Positions 17,684-26,499 of a DNA stretch of 64,000 nt are shown piece after piece. The translations under genes were made by a program, and so were the position numbers. The number at the start of each line of letters is the position of its first letter. The first letter of the stretch is position 1. The DNA is taken from positions 1-64,000 of the forward strand of contig SVPA01000001.1 of the NCBI GenBank assembly GCA_015066085.1, written 5' to 3'. The stretch comes from Oscillospiraceae bacterium (GTDB lineage: Bacteria > Bacillota > Clostridia > Oscillospirales > Acutalibacteraceae). The notes under the pieces are model-generated. The model was not told the DNA's origin. It saw nothing but the letters and a program-made list of their open reading frames with translations, and searched no databases.

Positions 17684-19660
17684 ATGGCGTTTTTTATTGC
17701 ATTTTTAATTCTTTTCCCGTTTCTTGCGGCTGCTGTACAGTTTGCCGTGAAAAACAACACTCTGCGCACCGTAACGGTATGTGTCAGCAGCGGTATAATT
17801 ATAGTCGCAACGGTAATTTTTGCTGCTATGAACTTATCGGCAGACTCAAGCGGAGTTTACTACTTTACAGGAGATAATCTCTTAGGTAGCACCATAAATT
17901 ATCTGATGCTCTTTATTGAGTTTGCTTTAATGGGTGTTATTATCTATCTGAGTTTCAAATATAAAAAATATTTTGTTGCTCTGCTTTCGGTTGTTCAGAC
18001 CTGTTTTGTTGCTTGGCTTGAACTTTCCGGAAACGCTCACGCTCATTATGAAAAGGGTGTCAGCGGTTATCTTTTCAGCGATAATCTAACCCTTATTTTA
18101 TGCCTTATGATTGCGGTTGTTGGCGGACTTATCTGCGTTTATGCGGTAGGATACCTTAAAGATTACCACCATCATCACGGAAGCGAAATTGCCGACCGAC
18201 GCTCTTTCTTCTGCTCTATGCTTTTCGTTTTCCTTGGCGCAATGTTCGGTATTGTTTTCTCTTCAAACCTTATCTGGATGTACTTCTTCTGGGAAATTAC
18301 CTCGGTTGTTTCTTTCCTTCTTATTGGTTACACAAAAACCGAAGAGGCGGTTACCAACTCTTTCAGAGCCCTTTGGATGAACCTTCTCGGCGGTGTTGGT
18401 TTTGCCGCCGCTATCGGCTTTGGTGCACTAAATCTTCACACCTATAATCTTCAGGAATTAGTTAACAAGGCGGTTTCAGCAAACAGCGAAGAAAACTATA
18501 TCTTCACTATTCCGCTTATCTGCCTTGCCCTTGCCGCTCTTACCAAGTCGGCTCAAATGCCTTTCTCCCGTTGGCTTTTGGGGGCAATGGTTGCTCCCAC
18601 ACCCTCTTCGGCACTTTTACACAGTGCAACAATGGTTAAGGCAGGTATTTACCTTCTTATCAGAATTTCTCCCGCTATGTTCGGCAACGGCGTAGGTCTT
18701 ACGGTTGCTCTTATCGGCGGATTCACCTTCTTTGTCGCTTCGGTTCGTGCAATTATTCATACCGACGCCAAAAAGGTTCTCGCTTACTCGACCATCTCCA
18801 ACTTAGGCCTTATTGTTGCTTGTTGCGGAGTAGGTATTAACGAAACTATCTGGGCAGCCGTTTTCCTTACAATGTTCCACTGCGTTTCTAAATCTCTCCT
18901 TTTTCAGACCGTTGGCTCGGTTGAACACGCTTCGGGAAGCCGAAATATTGAGGATATGCACGGTCTTATTAAAAGATACCCCGCCCTTGCTACCGCAATG
19001 ATGATTGGTATTGCGGGTATGTATCTTGCGCCCTTTGGAATGCTTATCTCCAAGTGGAGCGCTCTTCAGGCCTTTGTTGACGCAGGAAACATTATTCTTG
19101 TTCTCCTTCTGGCTTTTGGCTCGGCTACTACCCTTTTCTACTGGACTAAATGGATTAGTAAACTTTTAGCGTATGCTAAACCGACCGTTCGCAGAAAAGA
19201 CACAACCAGCCCTGACCAATGGGTTTCAATTATAGGACACACCGTAATTATGGTTGCCCTTTGTCTTGTGTTCCCCTTCCTTTCGGGCGGACTTGTTACT
19301 CCCATTGTAAACAGCCTTTTCGGCACAACCGATTTTAAACCCGTTTTGTCCGACGAAAACCTTTACATTCTCATTATAATGATTGCCACAATTGCGGTTG
19401 TAATTATTTTGGGCTTTATTATTACAAGACTTGTTAAAACCAAGAAAACAAGTATTTATATGTCCGGTATTGACACGGGCGACGAACGCCACTATGTCGG
19501 CGCTTTCGACGAGGAGCGCACCATGTACCACGCTAACTGGTATCTTTCCGACTCTATCGGTACCGACAAACTGATTAACGCGGCTACCGCAGTTGCCGCC
19601 GCAGGTCTTATTATCGGAATTGTTCTTACCGTAGGAATTGCTCTTGGAGGTGCTCTGTAA
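17684..19660 (+). CDS. echA: Ech hydrogenase subunit A, proton/sodium pump
   Basis: EchA is the large antiporter-like membrane subunit, related to NuoL/MrpA, that is thought to couple ferredoxin oxidation to ion export. The 658-residue product has about 15-16 hydrophobic helices. The conserved central part contains WEITSVVSFLLIGY, LTKSAQMPFSRWLLGAMVAPTPSSALLHSATMVKAG (a signature of the family) and HTDAKKVLAYSTISNLG with its channel lysine. The ATG at 17684 is preferred, with GAAAGG upstream. TTGACT at 17591-17596 and TATAAT at 17617-17622 may form the operon promoter, but the 20-bp spacing is poor. It begins an 11-gene ech-hyp operon. Confidence 0.95.
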   Translation: MAFFIAFLILFPFLAAAVQFAVKNNTLRTVTVCVSSGIIIVATVIFAAMNLSADSSGVYYFTGDNLLGSTINYLMLFIEFALMGVIIYLSFKYKKYFVALLSVVQTCFVAWLELSGNAHAHYEKGVSGYLFSDNLTLILCLMIAVVGGLICVYAVGYLKDYHHHHGSEIADRRSFFCSMLFVFLGAMFGIVFSSNLIWMYFFWEITSVVSFLLIGYTKTEEAVTNSFRALWMNLLGGVGFAAAIGFGALNLHTYNLQELVNKAVSANSEENYIFTIPLICLALAALTKSAQMPFSRWLLGAMVAPTPSSALLHSATMVKAGIYLLIRISPAMFGNGVGLTVALIGGFTFFVASVRAIIHTDAKKVLAYSTISNLGLIVACCGVGINETIWAAVFLTMFHCVSKSLLFQTVGSVEHASGSRNIEDMHGLIKRYPALATAMMIGIAGMYLAPFGMLISKWSALQAFVDAGNIILVLLLAFGSATTLFYWTKWISKLLAYAKPTVRRKDTTSPDQWVSIIGHTVIMVALCLVFPFLSGGLVTPIVNSLFGTTDFKPVLSDENLYILIIMIATIAVVIILGFIITRLVKTKKTSIYMSGIDTGDERHYVGAFDEERTMYHANWYLSDSIGTDKLINAATAVAAAGLIIGIVLTVGIALGGAL

Positions 19661-20547
19661 TGTTTTATAGAATTTTATCTGCCGCTTTATATATCCTTTT
19701 CGGCGGCGTTATTGCAGGCTTCCTTGCAGGACTTGACCGCAAGTTTTCTGCCCGTATGCAAGGCAGAAAAGGCCCCTCGGTTTTACAGCCTTTCTATGAC
19801 GTAGGAAAACTTTTCTCAAAAGAGACTCTTGCACTTAACCACGGTCAGTTTGTTATTGCCTTCTCTTTCCTTCTTCTTATGATAGCAACGGGAGTCCTCT
19901 TCTTTGCGGGAGTTGACATTCTGCTTGTATTCCTCGCACTTTCTACCGCCGCTATGTTCCTTGTTTTTGCCGCAACCTCCTCTAACTCGGCTATGTCGAC
20001 AATGGGTGCACAGCGTGAAATGATGCAGATGCTCGCTTACGAGCCTATGGTACTTATTACTGCGGTTGGTTTCTATATGGCAACCACGATTATGAACGGA
20101 ACAGGCTCTTTTAAGGTTATGGATATTATTACAAAGAGCGACCTTCCCGTTATTCTTTATCTGCCCGGAATTTTTGTGGGATTTGTATTTATGCTTACCA
20201 TAAAGTTCAGAAAATCCCCCTTTGATATTTCCACCTCACACCACGCACACCAGGAACTTGTTAAGGGCGTTACAACCGACCTTTCGGGAAGAAACCTCGG
20301 TATGATAGAACTTGCTCACTGGTATGAAACAACCTTCCTTTTAGGCGTTGTTGCTCTCTTCTTCCTTTGCAACAAGTGGTGGAGTATTCCTTTGGCTATT
20401 GTTTCTACCCTTATTATTTATTTTATTGAAACAATCATTGATAATGTCAGTGCCCGTGTTAAATGGGAACTTATGGTAAAACTTGCTTGGTGCGTTACAA
20501 TTGTTTGCGGAGGTATCAATCTGCTTGTTTTACAGTACATCTTTTAA
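19660..20547 (+). CDS. echB: Ech hydrogenase subunit B (NuoH-like)
   Basis: EchB is the membrane anchor related to NuoH that links the hydrophilic arm to the pump subunit. The 295-residue product has about eight hydrophobic helices and the family's charged loops: GLDRKFSARMQGRKGPSVLQPFYDVGKLF near the N terminus, AQREMMQMLAYEPM in the middle and KFRKSPFDISTSHHAHQELV, the region facing the quinone-like cavity in complex I. Its ATG shares one base with the echA stop (TAATG), so translation should be coupled. The length matches known EchB proteins. Confidence 0.95.
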   Translation: MFYRILSAALYILFGGVIAGFLAGLDRKFSARMQGRKGPSVLQPFYDVGKLFSKETLALNHGQFVIAFSFLLLMIATGVLFFAGVDILLVFLALSTAAMFLVFAATSSNSAMSTMGAQREMMQMLAYEPMVLITAVGFYMATTIMNGTGSFKVMDIITKSDLPVILYLPGIFVGFVFMLTIKFRKSPFDISTSHHAHQELVKGVTTDLSGRNLGMIELAHWYETTFLLGVVALFFLCNKWWSIPLAIVSTLIIYFIETIIDNVSARVKWELMVKLAWCVTIVCGGINLLVLQYIF

Positions 20548-20561
20548 GGAGGGTAATATAA

Positions 20562-21017
20562 ATGGCTAAAATTGCGAAATCACCATGGCTTCTTCACTAC
20601 GACGGTTCAAGTTGTAACGGTTGTGATATCGAGGTCCTTGCCTGTCTTACCCCGATTTACGATGTAGAACGCTTTGGAATTATAAATACAGGCAACCCAA
20701 AACACGCCGATATTTTTCTTGTTACCGGCGGAATTAACGAAAAAAACAAGGCTGTTGTAAAGCAACTTTACGACCAGATGCCCGAGCCTAAAGTAGTTGT
20801 TGCGGTTGGAATCTGCGCTTGTAACGGCGGAGTTTTCAAAGACGCTTACAACATAATCGGCGGCGTTGATAAGGCTATTCCGGTTGACGTTTATGTTCCC
20901 GGTTGTGCGGCCCGTCCCGAAGCAATTATTGACGGCGTTGTTAAAGCGCTCGGCGTTTTAGACGAAAAACAAAAGGCCTTTAAAAAGGCAAAGAAAACGA
21001 AGGGAGAAAGCAAATAA
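20562..21017 (+). CDS. echC: Ech hydrogenase small subunit C (NuoB-like)
   Basis: EchC is the small hydrogenase subunit that holds the proximal [4Fe-4S] cluster next to the [NiFe] site. The 151-residue product has the four expected ligands: the CNGCDIEVLAC motif near the N terminus, GICACNGG, and VPGCAARPEAI. The short length without extra cluster domains is typical of group 4 hydrogenases and NuoB. A strong AAGGAGGGT site precedes its ATG. The gene runs into echD with a one-base overlap. Confidence 0.95.
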   Translation: MAKIAKSPWLLHYDGSSCNGCDIEVLACLTPIYDVERFGIINTGNPKHADIFLVTGGINEKNKAVVKQLYDQMPEPKVVVAVGICACNGGVFKDAYNIIGGVDKAIPVDVYVPGCAARPEAIIDGVVKALGVLDEKQKAFKKAKKTKGESK

Positions 21018-21355
21018 TGAGAGAAAATTATGAACTTAAAATTCTTGCCCCCGACCAGATAACCATTAAGGCTCACTCCCTTAGAAACAAGGGCGCCCGT
21101 CTTAGCCAAATCTGCTCGGTAAGGACAAAAGACGGCTTTGACCTTCTTTACTCTTATGTACTTGACGGTCTTTTTAAAAACTATAAGGTTTCAATAGACG
21201 AGGATACCCCTATTGAGAGTATCACCGCTATCTTTCCTAACGCATTTCTTTACGAAAACGAAATGAGCGAACTTTTCGGAATTAACATTAAATACATTGC
21301 TCTCGACTATAAAAACAAACTTTATGATATTGCGGTCGAGACACCGTTTAAATAA
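21017..21355 (+). CDS. echD: Ech hydrogenase subunit D (NuoC-like)
   Basis: EchD corresponds to a shortened NuoC (30-kDa subunit) and helps bind the large subunit. The 112-residue product shows the conserved tail AIFPNAFLYENEMSELFGINI, equivalent to the NuoC signature, and no cofactor ligands. It overlaps echC by one base and is followed by an AAGGAGGG site for echE. Confidence 0.9.
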   Translation: MRENYELKILAPDQITIKAHSLRNKGARLSQICSVRTKDGFDLLYSYVLDGLFKNYKVSIDEDTPIESITAIFPNAFLYENEMSELFGINIKYIALDYKNKLYDIAVETPFK

Positions 21356-21369
21356 GGAGGGTTAAAGGA

Positions 21370-22449
21370 ATGAGTAAAAGAAGTATTGTGCCTTTCGGCC
21401 CTCAACACCCCGTTCTTCCCGAACCTATTCATCTTGACCTTGTTCTTGAAGATGAAAAGGTTGTAGAGGCTATTCCCTCTATAGGATTTGTTCACAGAGG
21501 ACTTGAAAAATTAGTTGAGAAGCGCAATTTCCACGACTATATGTATGTTATTGAGCGTATTTGCGGAATTTGCTCCTTTATGCACGGAATGGGCTATGCC
21601 GAAGGTATTGAACGCATTATGGATGTTGAAATACCCGACAGAGCAAAATATCTTCGCACAATTTGGTGCGAAATGTCTCGTCTTCACAGCCACCTTTTAT
21701 GGCTTGGCCTTTTAGCCGACGCTTTTGGATTTGAAAGCCTATTTATGCACTGCTGGAGAATGAGAGAAACTATCTTAGATATGTTCGAAGCATCTACCGG
21801 CGGCCGCGTTATCTTTTCGGTTAACAAAATTGGCGGCGTTTTAAAGGATATGGACGACTCTATGCTTAAAACCTTTGTTGATATGTTCGACAAAATGGAA
21901 GAAGAGGTCCGTCAACTTACTAATGTATTCTTAAACGATTATACCGTTGCTTCCCGTCTTAAAGGGGTTGGTATTCTTACCAAAGAAGACGCTATTTTAA
22001 ACGGCGCTGTTGGTCCTATGATGAGAGCGGCAGGTATTGAGTCTGATACCAGAAAACTAGGCTACGCTGCTTACGGTGATATTGATTTTGATATTATTAC
22101 CGGTAAAGACTGCGACAGTTTTGCCCGTTGCGAAGTTCGTATTAACGAAATTTTCCAATCCTTTAGCATTATTCGTCAAGCAGTTGCTAAAATTCCCGCA
22201 GGCCCTGTTGCGGTTGATGTTAAGGGTAATCCGAACGGCGAGGCTTTTGTCCGTCTTGAACAGCCCAGAGGCGAGGCTGTATTCTACTTCCGTGGCGACG
22301 GAACCCAGTTCTTAAACCGCGCGAGAGTTCGTACTCCAACCTTTGCCAACATTCCCTCTCTTGTTAAAATTCTTGAGGGTTGCGACTTTGCAGATGTTCC
22401 GATTTTAGTTCTCACTATCGACCCCTGCGTAAGTTGTACCGAAAGATAG
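21370..22449 (+). CDS. echE: Ech hydrogenase large subunit E with [NiFe] site
   Basis: EchE carries the [NiFe] active centre that forms or consumes H2. The 359-residue product has both ligand motifs intact: RICGIC (Cys65 and Cys68) and the C-terminal DPCVSCTER (Cys353 and Cys356). It is therefore a hydrogenase rather than a complex I NuoD, which lacks these cysteines. The protein ends three residues after the last ligand, so there is no C-terminal extension for a maturation protease to remove, as known for other Ech large subunits. No such protease gene is in the operon. Confidence 0.96.
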   Translation: MSKRSIVPFGPQHPVLPEPIHLDLVLEDEKVVEAIPSIGFVHRGLEKLVEKRNFHDYMYVIERICGICSFMHGMGYAEGIERIMDVEIPDRAKYLRTIWCEMSRLHSHLLWLGLLADAFGFESLFMHCWRMRETILDMFEASTGGRVIFSVNKIGGVLKDMDDSMLKTFVDMFDKMEEEVRQLTNVFLNDYTVASRLKGVGILTKEDAILNGAVGPMMRAAGIESDTRKLGYAAYGDIDFDIITGKDCDSFARCEVRINEIFQSFSIIRQAVAKIPAGPVAVDVKGNPNGEAFVRLEQPRGEAVFYFRGDGTQFLNRARVRTPTFANIPSLVKILEGCDFADVPILVLTIDPCVSCTER

Positions 22450-22460
22450 GAGGGAAACTT

Positions 22461-23705
22461 ATGAATAAATATGGTTCTTTTGCAGGCGGCGTTTTAAAAT
22501 CACTTTTCACTAAACCCGCCACCTACGGTTACCCTTTTAACAAAAAGGAATACCCCGAGCGCACAAGAGGAAGCATTGTAATTGACATTGACGGTTGTAT
22601 TTTCTGCGGTCTTTGTGAAAAGAAATGCCCCTCTAATGCAATTAAGGTGGATAGAAACAGCGGTACTTGGTCTATTGACCGAATGGGTTGCGTTCAGTGT
22701 GAAAACTGCGTTAATGGATGTCCTAAAAAGGTTCTTTCCACAAATGTTAATTATACAGCCCCCAACACCTCTATAACGGTTGACACCTTTAAGAAAGCAG
22801 GAAGCGAAAATGCAGAGTCTGTCGGAGAGGCTTGTATGCCAAAAGCAGACCTTGACGCTTGTGTTTTCTGCGGAATTTGTGCGAAAAACTGTCCCCAGGG
22901 CGCTCTTTCGGTTGACCGAGCCAACAAATCTTGGAAATTAGACGAAACCCTTTGTGTAAGTTGCGGACTTTGTACCGAAAAATGCCCCAAAAAGTGCATT
23001 GAAATGGGTGCGGACGAAACAAAGAACGAGATTGCGCTTAAACAGTACGATGTTGACGATTTCCCGAAAGCAGACAAGAAGTCTTGCGTTTACTGCGGAA
23101 TTTGTGCTTTGGCTTGTCCCCAGGGGGCTATTGAACTCGACAAGGACAGCAATATGTGGACCGTAAACGAAGATAAATGTATCCACTGCGGAATCTGCTA
23201 CTACAAGTGTCCTAAAAAGTGCATTGATATGGTTGACAGAGATACCGCTTTTGCTGCCGAAGAAGAAAACCCTGCTACGAGTGAACAGACAAATCTTCCA
23301 AAGGCCGACCTTGATAAATGTGTTTACTGTACCCTTTGTGCTAAAAACTGTCCTCAAGGTGCGCTAACGGTTGACCGCGCGGAAAAAATTTGGAAACTTG
23401 ACGCCGATTCTTGTGTCAGTTGCGGACTCTGTGTTGACAAATGCCCCAAAAAGTGCATTGATATGTCGGCATCTTCCGCCTCTGAGGCGAACGAGCCCGA
23501 ATTTAAACGCGGATATGATATTGACGCTGTTCCAACCGCCAACCTTGACACCTGCGTTTTCTGCGGAATTTGTGCCAAGGCTTGTCCTCAAGACGCCGTA
23601 ACGGTTGACCGAGAGAACAAAACTTGGACTATTGATGAGGAGAAATGTATTCATTGCGCTATTTGTGCTTATAAATGCCCCAAAAAGTGCATTGAAATGA
23701 AATAA
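22461..23705 (+). CDS. echF: Expanded EchF polyferredoxin, ten four-Cys motifs
   Basis: EchF passes electrons from ferredoxin to EchC. The first about 100 residues look like normal EchF, with two motifs of the form CxxCxxCxxxCP (Cys46-49-52-56 and the next one). The protein then continues with four more two-cluster modules of about 65-75 residues each, for ten such motifs in 414 residues. Modules are joined by linkers rich in Pro, Asp and Lys, and each ends in CPKKCI plus Glu or Asp-Met. Repeated DNA such as TGCCCCAAAAAGTGCATTG occurs three times, so the modules arose by duplication. Known EchF proteins have two clusters in about 120-130 residues. The ATG at 22461 follows AGGAGGG. Confidence 0.93.
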   Translation: MNKYGSFAGGVLKSLFTKPATYGYPFNKKEYPERTRGSIVIDIDGCIFCGLCEKKCPSNAIKVDRNSGTWSIDRMGCVQCENCVNGCPKKVLSTNVNYTAPNTSITVDTFKKAGSENAESVGEACMPKADLDACVFCGICAKNCPQGALSVDRANKSWKLDETLCVSCGLCTEKCPKKCIEMGADETKNEIALKQYDVDDFPKADKKSCVYCGICALACPQGAIELDKDSNMWTVNEDKCIHCGICYYKCPKKCIDMVDRDTAFAAEEENPATSEQTNLPKADLDKCVYCTLCAKNCPQGALTVDRAEKIWKLDADSCVSCGLCVDKCPKKCIDMSASSASEANEPEFKRGYDIDAVPTANLDTCVFCGICAKACPQDAVTVDRENKTWTIDEEKCIHCAICAYKCPKKCIEMK

Positions 23706-23715
23706 GGAGTAGTCT

Positions 23716-24057
23716 ATGCACGAACATCACGAAGCCGTTCATATTATTGAACACGCTCAAATGGCTCTTGAAGAAAGAGGCCATACTAAGGTTACACAAA
23801 TAAACCTTGTTATTGGAGAATCCAGCGGATTTTCTCCCGAAGCGGTTATAATGAACATTGAAATAAATGCCGTCGGCACTTGTTGTGAAGATGTGCCTGT
23901 AACCGTTAGAAGAGTAAAATCTATGCTTAAATGTCCAAACTGTGGCGAACTCTTTATGAAAAAACCTTTTCATTTTGAGTGTCCCCATTGCAACACCCCG
24001 GGTGTCCCAAGCGAAATTGGAAAGGAAATGGCTATTGATAGCATAGAAACACAGTGA
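23716..24057 (+). CDS. hypA: Hydrogenase nickel-insertion protein HypA
   Basis: HypA is the metallochaperone that delivers nickel to the hydrogenase large subunit. The 113-residue product begins MHEHHE, with the nickel-binding His2, and has a structural zinc site formed by CPNC (about residues 75-78) and CPHC (about 92-95). It is the first maturation gene after echF, with an AAGGAG site. Its TGA overlaps the GTG of hypF. HypA usually works with the GTPase HypB, which is not encoded in this operon. Confidence 0.95.
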   Translation: MHEHHEAVHIIEHAQMALEERGHTKVTQINLVIGESSGFSPEAVIMNIEINAVGTCCEDVPVTVRRVKSMLKCPNCGELFMKKPFHFECPHCNTPGVPSEIGKEMAIDSIETQ

Positions 24058-26273
24058 CAAAAAAAATATTTTTAACCGGTATCGTTCAAGGGGTTGGTTT
24101 TCGACCCTGTTGTAAAAAGGTTGCAGACCAGATGCAACTTTCGGGCACCGTGAAAAACCTTGGCTCGAACGCCGAAATTGTCATACGAAGTGATAACCGG
24201 GTGACGGAGGAATTCCTCCGTCGCCTTGTTTGCTTATTGCCCGAAACCGCCAGAATCGACAGCGTTTCAATTGAAGATACCGATGAGTTTTTCGGTGAGG
24301 GGTTTTCTATATGCTTAAGCAGTATTTCTAAAGAACTTCTTCCCGAAATACTGCCCGATATTGCAACCTGTGAAAATTGTATAAAAGAACTAAACGACCA
24401 AAATAACCGCAGATATCGTCACCCGTTTATAAGTTGTACGGTATGCGGACCGAGATATTCTATTATATCCTCTATCCCCTATGACCGAAAGAATACCCTT
24501 ATGGGAAAATTTGCTCTTTGCAATAGGTGTAAAAGCGAATATACCGAGCCTGACGACCGAAGACTTCACGCACAGACGATTGCCTGTAAAGAGTGCGGTC
24601 CGAAACTTATGTGGAGTAAAGGCGGTTTCTCAGACCCATTACTTTCTGCCGTTTCCTGTATTAAAAGGGGCGGAGTAATTGCAGTTAAAGATATTGGCGG
24701 ATTTCATTTTGTTTGTCTGCCCGACTGCAAAGAGGCGGTTGACCGACTAAGGCTTCTTAAACAGCGTGACAAAAAGCCTTTTGCGGTTATGTTCCCTAAT
24801 GTTGACAGTATCAAAAAATACTGCGAAATAAACGATGCTGAAGAAGGTCTTCTTGTTTCTTCGGCAAGACCTATTGTACTTCTTAAAAAGGTTAAAGATT
24901 TTTATAGCGGAGTTTGCTCAGATAGCCGATATATAGGAGCGATGCTCCCCTCTAACCCCGTTCAGACAATGCTTCTTTCCTCACTCGGTCCGCTTGTTAT
25001 GACAAGCGGAAACATTTCGGGCGAACCGATTATAACCGACAACAAGACGATGCTAAATTTGGCAGAAGAAAACAGTGAACTTGACGGAGTTTTGTATCAC
25101 GACCGAGATATTATAACCCCGCTTGACGATTCAATATATTATGTGATTGACGGCACCGCCCATATTATGAGAAGAGGCAGAGGAGTAGCCCCGCTGAGCG
25201 TTCCGATAAACGCAGGAGATAAAACAATTTTTGCCGCAGGAGGCGACCTTAAATCGTCTTTTGGCTTTTATAAAAACGGCAAGGCTGTTCTTTCTCAACA
25301 TCTTGGCGACCTTGAAGATGAAGGCTGTGCCAAAGAGTTTGAAAAATGCGCTTTGCATATGGCAGATTTATTTGATTTTAAACCCGAAATATCGGTTTTA
25401 GATATGCATCCCGCTTATTTCAGCGGTTCACTTGCCCGAAAACTCTATCCCAAAACGGCTATAAAAATCCAGCATCATCACGCTCATATTGCCTCGGTTA
25501 TGGCAGAACATGGACTTGATGAGTGTTTAGGATTTGCCTTTGACGGAACGGGAATGGGCGATGACGGAACTATTTGGGGCGGAGAGGCTCTTGTTTGCAA
25601 GGGGGCCGAATATACCCGAATTGCACATCTTAAAACGGTTGATATGGCGGGAGGCGACGAAACCGCAAAAAACGCAGGGGCTTGTCTTACCTTCTACTGT
25701 GCAAAGGGGGGTATTCGTCCGCCTGTTCATTCAATAAAACCCAGTGATGCGGCAATTCTTTCGGCAGCGGTTAAAACGGGAATTGGAAAATTCGGTTATT
25801 CGGGGGCAGGACGGCTTTTTGACGCCGTTTGTTCTCTGCTCGGATTTGGAAATTACAACTACTACGAAGGGCAGTGTGCAATAGCCCTTGAAAACGCAGC
25901 AGATTTTGCCATAAGTCAGGGAGCGGTTGCATATCCGCTTGAACTCGATTATAATAATGGTGTGCTTGATACGGTTAAACTCGTTTGCGAAATTGCAAAG
26001 GCAAAAGAGCGAGGCATTGGCGTTTATTCTTTAGCGCTTGGTTTTCACTATGCCCTTGCGGAAGGAATTGTTAAGGTTGCAAAAGAGGCAAACATTAAGA
26101 AAATTGCCCTTTCGGGCGGTACTTTTAACAACAGAATACTGACTATGTATCTTAAAAAACGGCTTGGCGCTTTAGGCTTTGAAGTTTATCTTAACGAAAA
26201 AGTGCCTTGCGGTGACGGAGGTATTGCACTCGGTCAGTTGTATTTAGCATCTAAAGTAGTTAAAGAGGATTAA
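24054..26273 (+). CDS. hypF: Carbamoyltransferase HypF
   Basis: HypF uses carbamoyl phosphate and ATP to load a carbamoyl group on HypE, the source of the CN ligands of the [NiFe] centre. The 739-residue product shows the N-terminal acylphosphatase domain (VQGVGFRPCC), paired zinc fingers (CENC...CTVCGPRY and CNRC...CKECGPK), a YrdC-like domain (KDIGGFHFVC) and a Kae1-like domain with HHHAHIASVMAEH and FDGTGMGDDGTIWGGE. The usual VQGVGFRPF reads ...RPC here. The GTG start overlaps the hypA stop by four bases (GTGA). Confidence 0.96.
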   Translation: MTKKIFLTGIVQGVGFRPCCKKVADQMQLSGTVKNLGSNAEIVIRSDNRVTEEFLRRLVCLLPETARIDSVSIEDTDEFFGEGFSICLSSISKELLPEILPDIATCENCIKELNDQNNRRYRHPFISCTVCGPRYSIISSIPYDRKNTLMGKFALCNRCKSEYTEPDDRRLHAQTIACKECGPKLMWSKGGFSDPLLSAVSCIKRGGVIAVKDIGGFHFVCLPDCKEAVDRLRLLKQRDKKPFAVMFPNVDSIKKYCEINDAEEGLLVSSARPIVLLKKVKDFYSGVCSDSRYIGAMLPSNPVQTMLLSSLGPLVMTSGNISGEPIITDNKTMLNLAEENSELDGVLYHDRDIITPLDDSIYYVIDGTAHIMRRGRGVAPLSVPINAGDKTIFAAGGDLKSSFGFYKNGKAVLSQHLGDLEDEGCAKEFEKCALHMADLFDFKPEISVLDMHPAYFSGSLARKLYPKTAIKIQHHHAHIASVMAEHGLDECLGFAFDGTGMGDDGTIWGGEALVCKGAEYTRIAHLKTVDMAGGDETAKNAGACLTFYCAKGGIRPPVHSIKPSDAAILSAAVKTGIGKFGYSGAGRLFDAVCSLLGFGNYNYYEGQCAIALENAADFAISQGAVAYPLELDYNNGVLDTVKLVCEIAKAKERGIGVYSLALGFHYALAEGIVKVAKEANIKKIALSGGTFNNRILTMYLKKRLGALGFEVYLNEKVPCGDGGIALGQLYLASKVVKED

Positions 26274-26277
26274 AATT

Positions 26278-26499
26278 ATGTGTGTTGCTCTACCTGGAAA
26301 AATTGAAAAAATAGAAGAAAACATTGCTACGGTTAACTTTTCGGGAAATCTTGTCCGTGCTCATACGGGTGTGGTTGATGTTAGCGTTGGCGATTTTGTA
26401 CTTGTTCACGCAGGTCTTATAATTCAAAAGTTAGAAAAGGAAGAAGCCGAAAATATTAAAGAACTTTTTGAACTTATAAAGGAAATCGAAAATGGATAA
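26278..26499 (+). CDS. hypC: Hydrogenase maturation chaperone HypC
   Basis: HypC carries the Fe(CN)2CO unit together with HypD and hands it to the large-subunit precursor. The 73-residue protein starts MCVALPGK; Cys2 is the iron-binding residue exposed after Met removal. The HTGVVDVSVGDFVLVHAGLIIQ barrel is typical of HypC/HupF. It begins four bases after hypF and overlaps hypD by eight bases. Confidence 0.95.
   Translation: MCVALPGKIEKIEENIATVNFSGNLVRAHTGVVDVSVGDFVLVHAGLIIQKLEKEEAENIKELFELIKEIENG

Noticed and set aside
21370..22449. EchE as complex I subunit NuoD
   Set aside because: Both [NiFe] cysteine pairs are intact and Hyp genes follow, so it is a hydrogenase subunit.
22751..23654. 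Antisense frames across echF
   Set aside because: The repeated Cys-rich coding sequence leaves stop-free antisense frames; no start signals.
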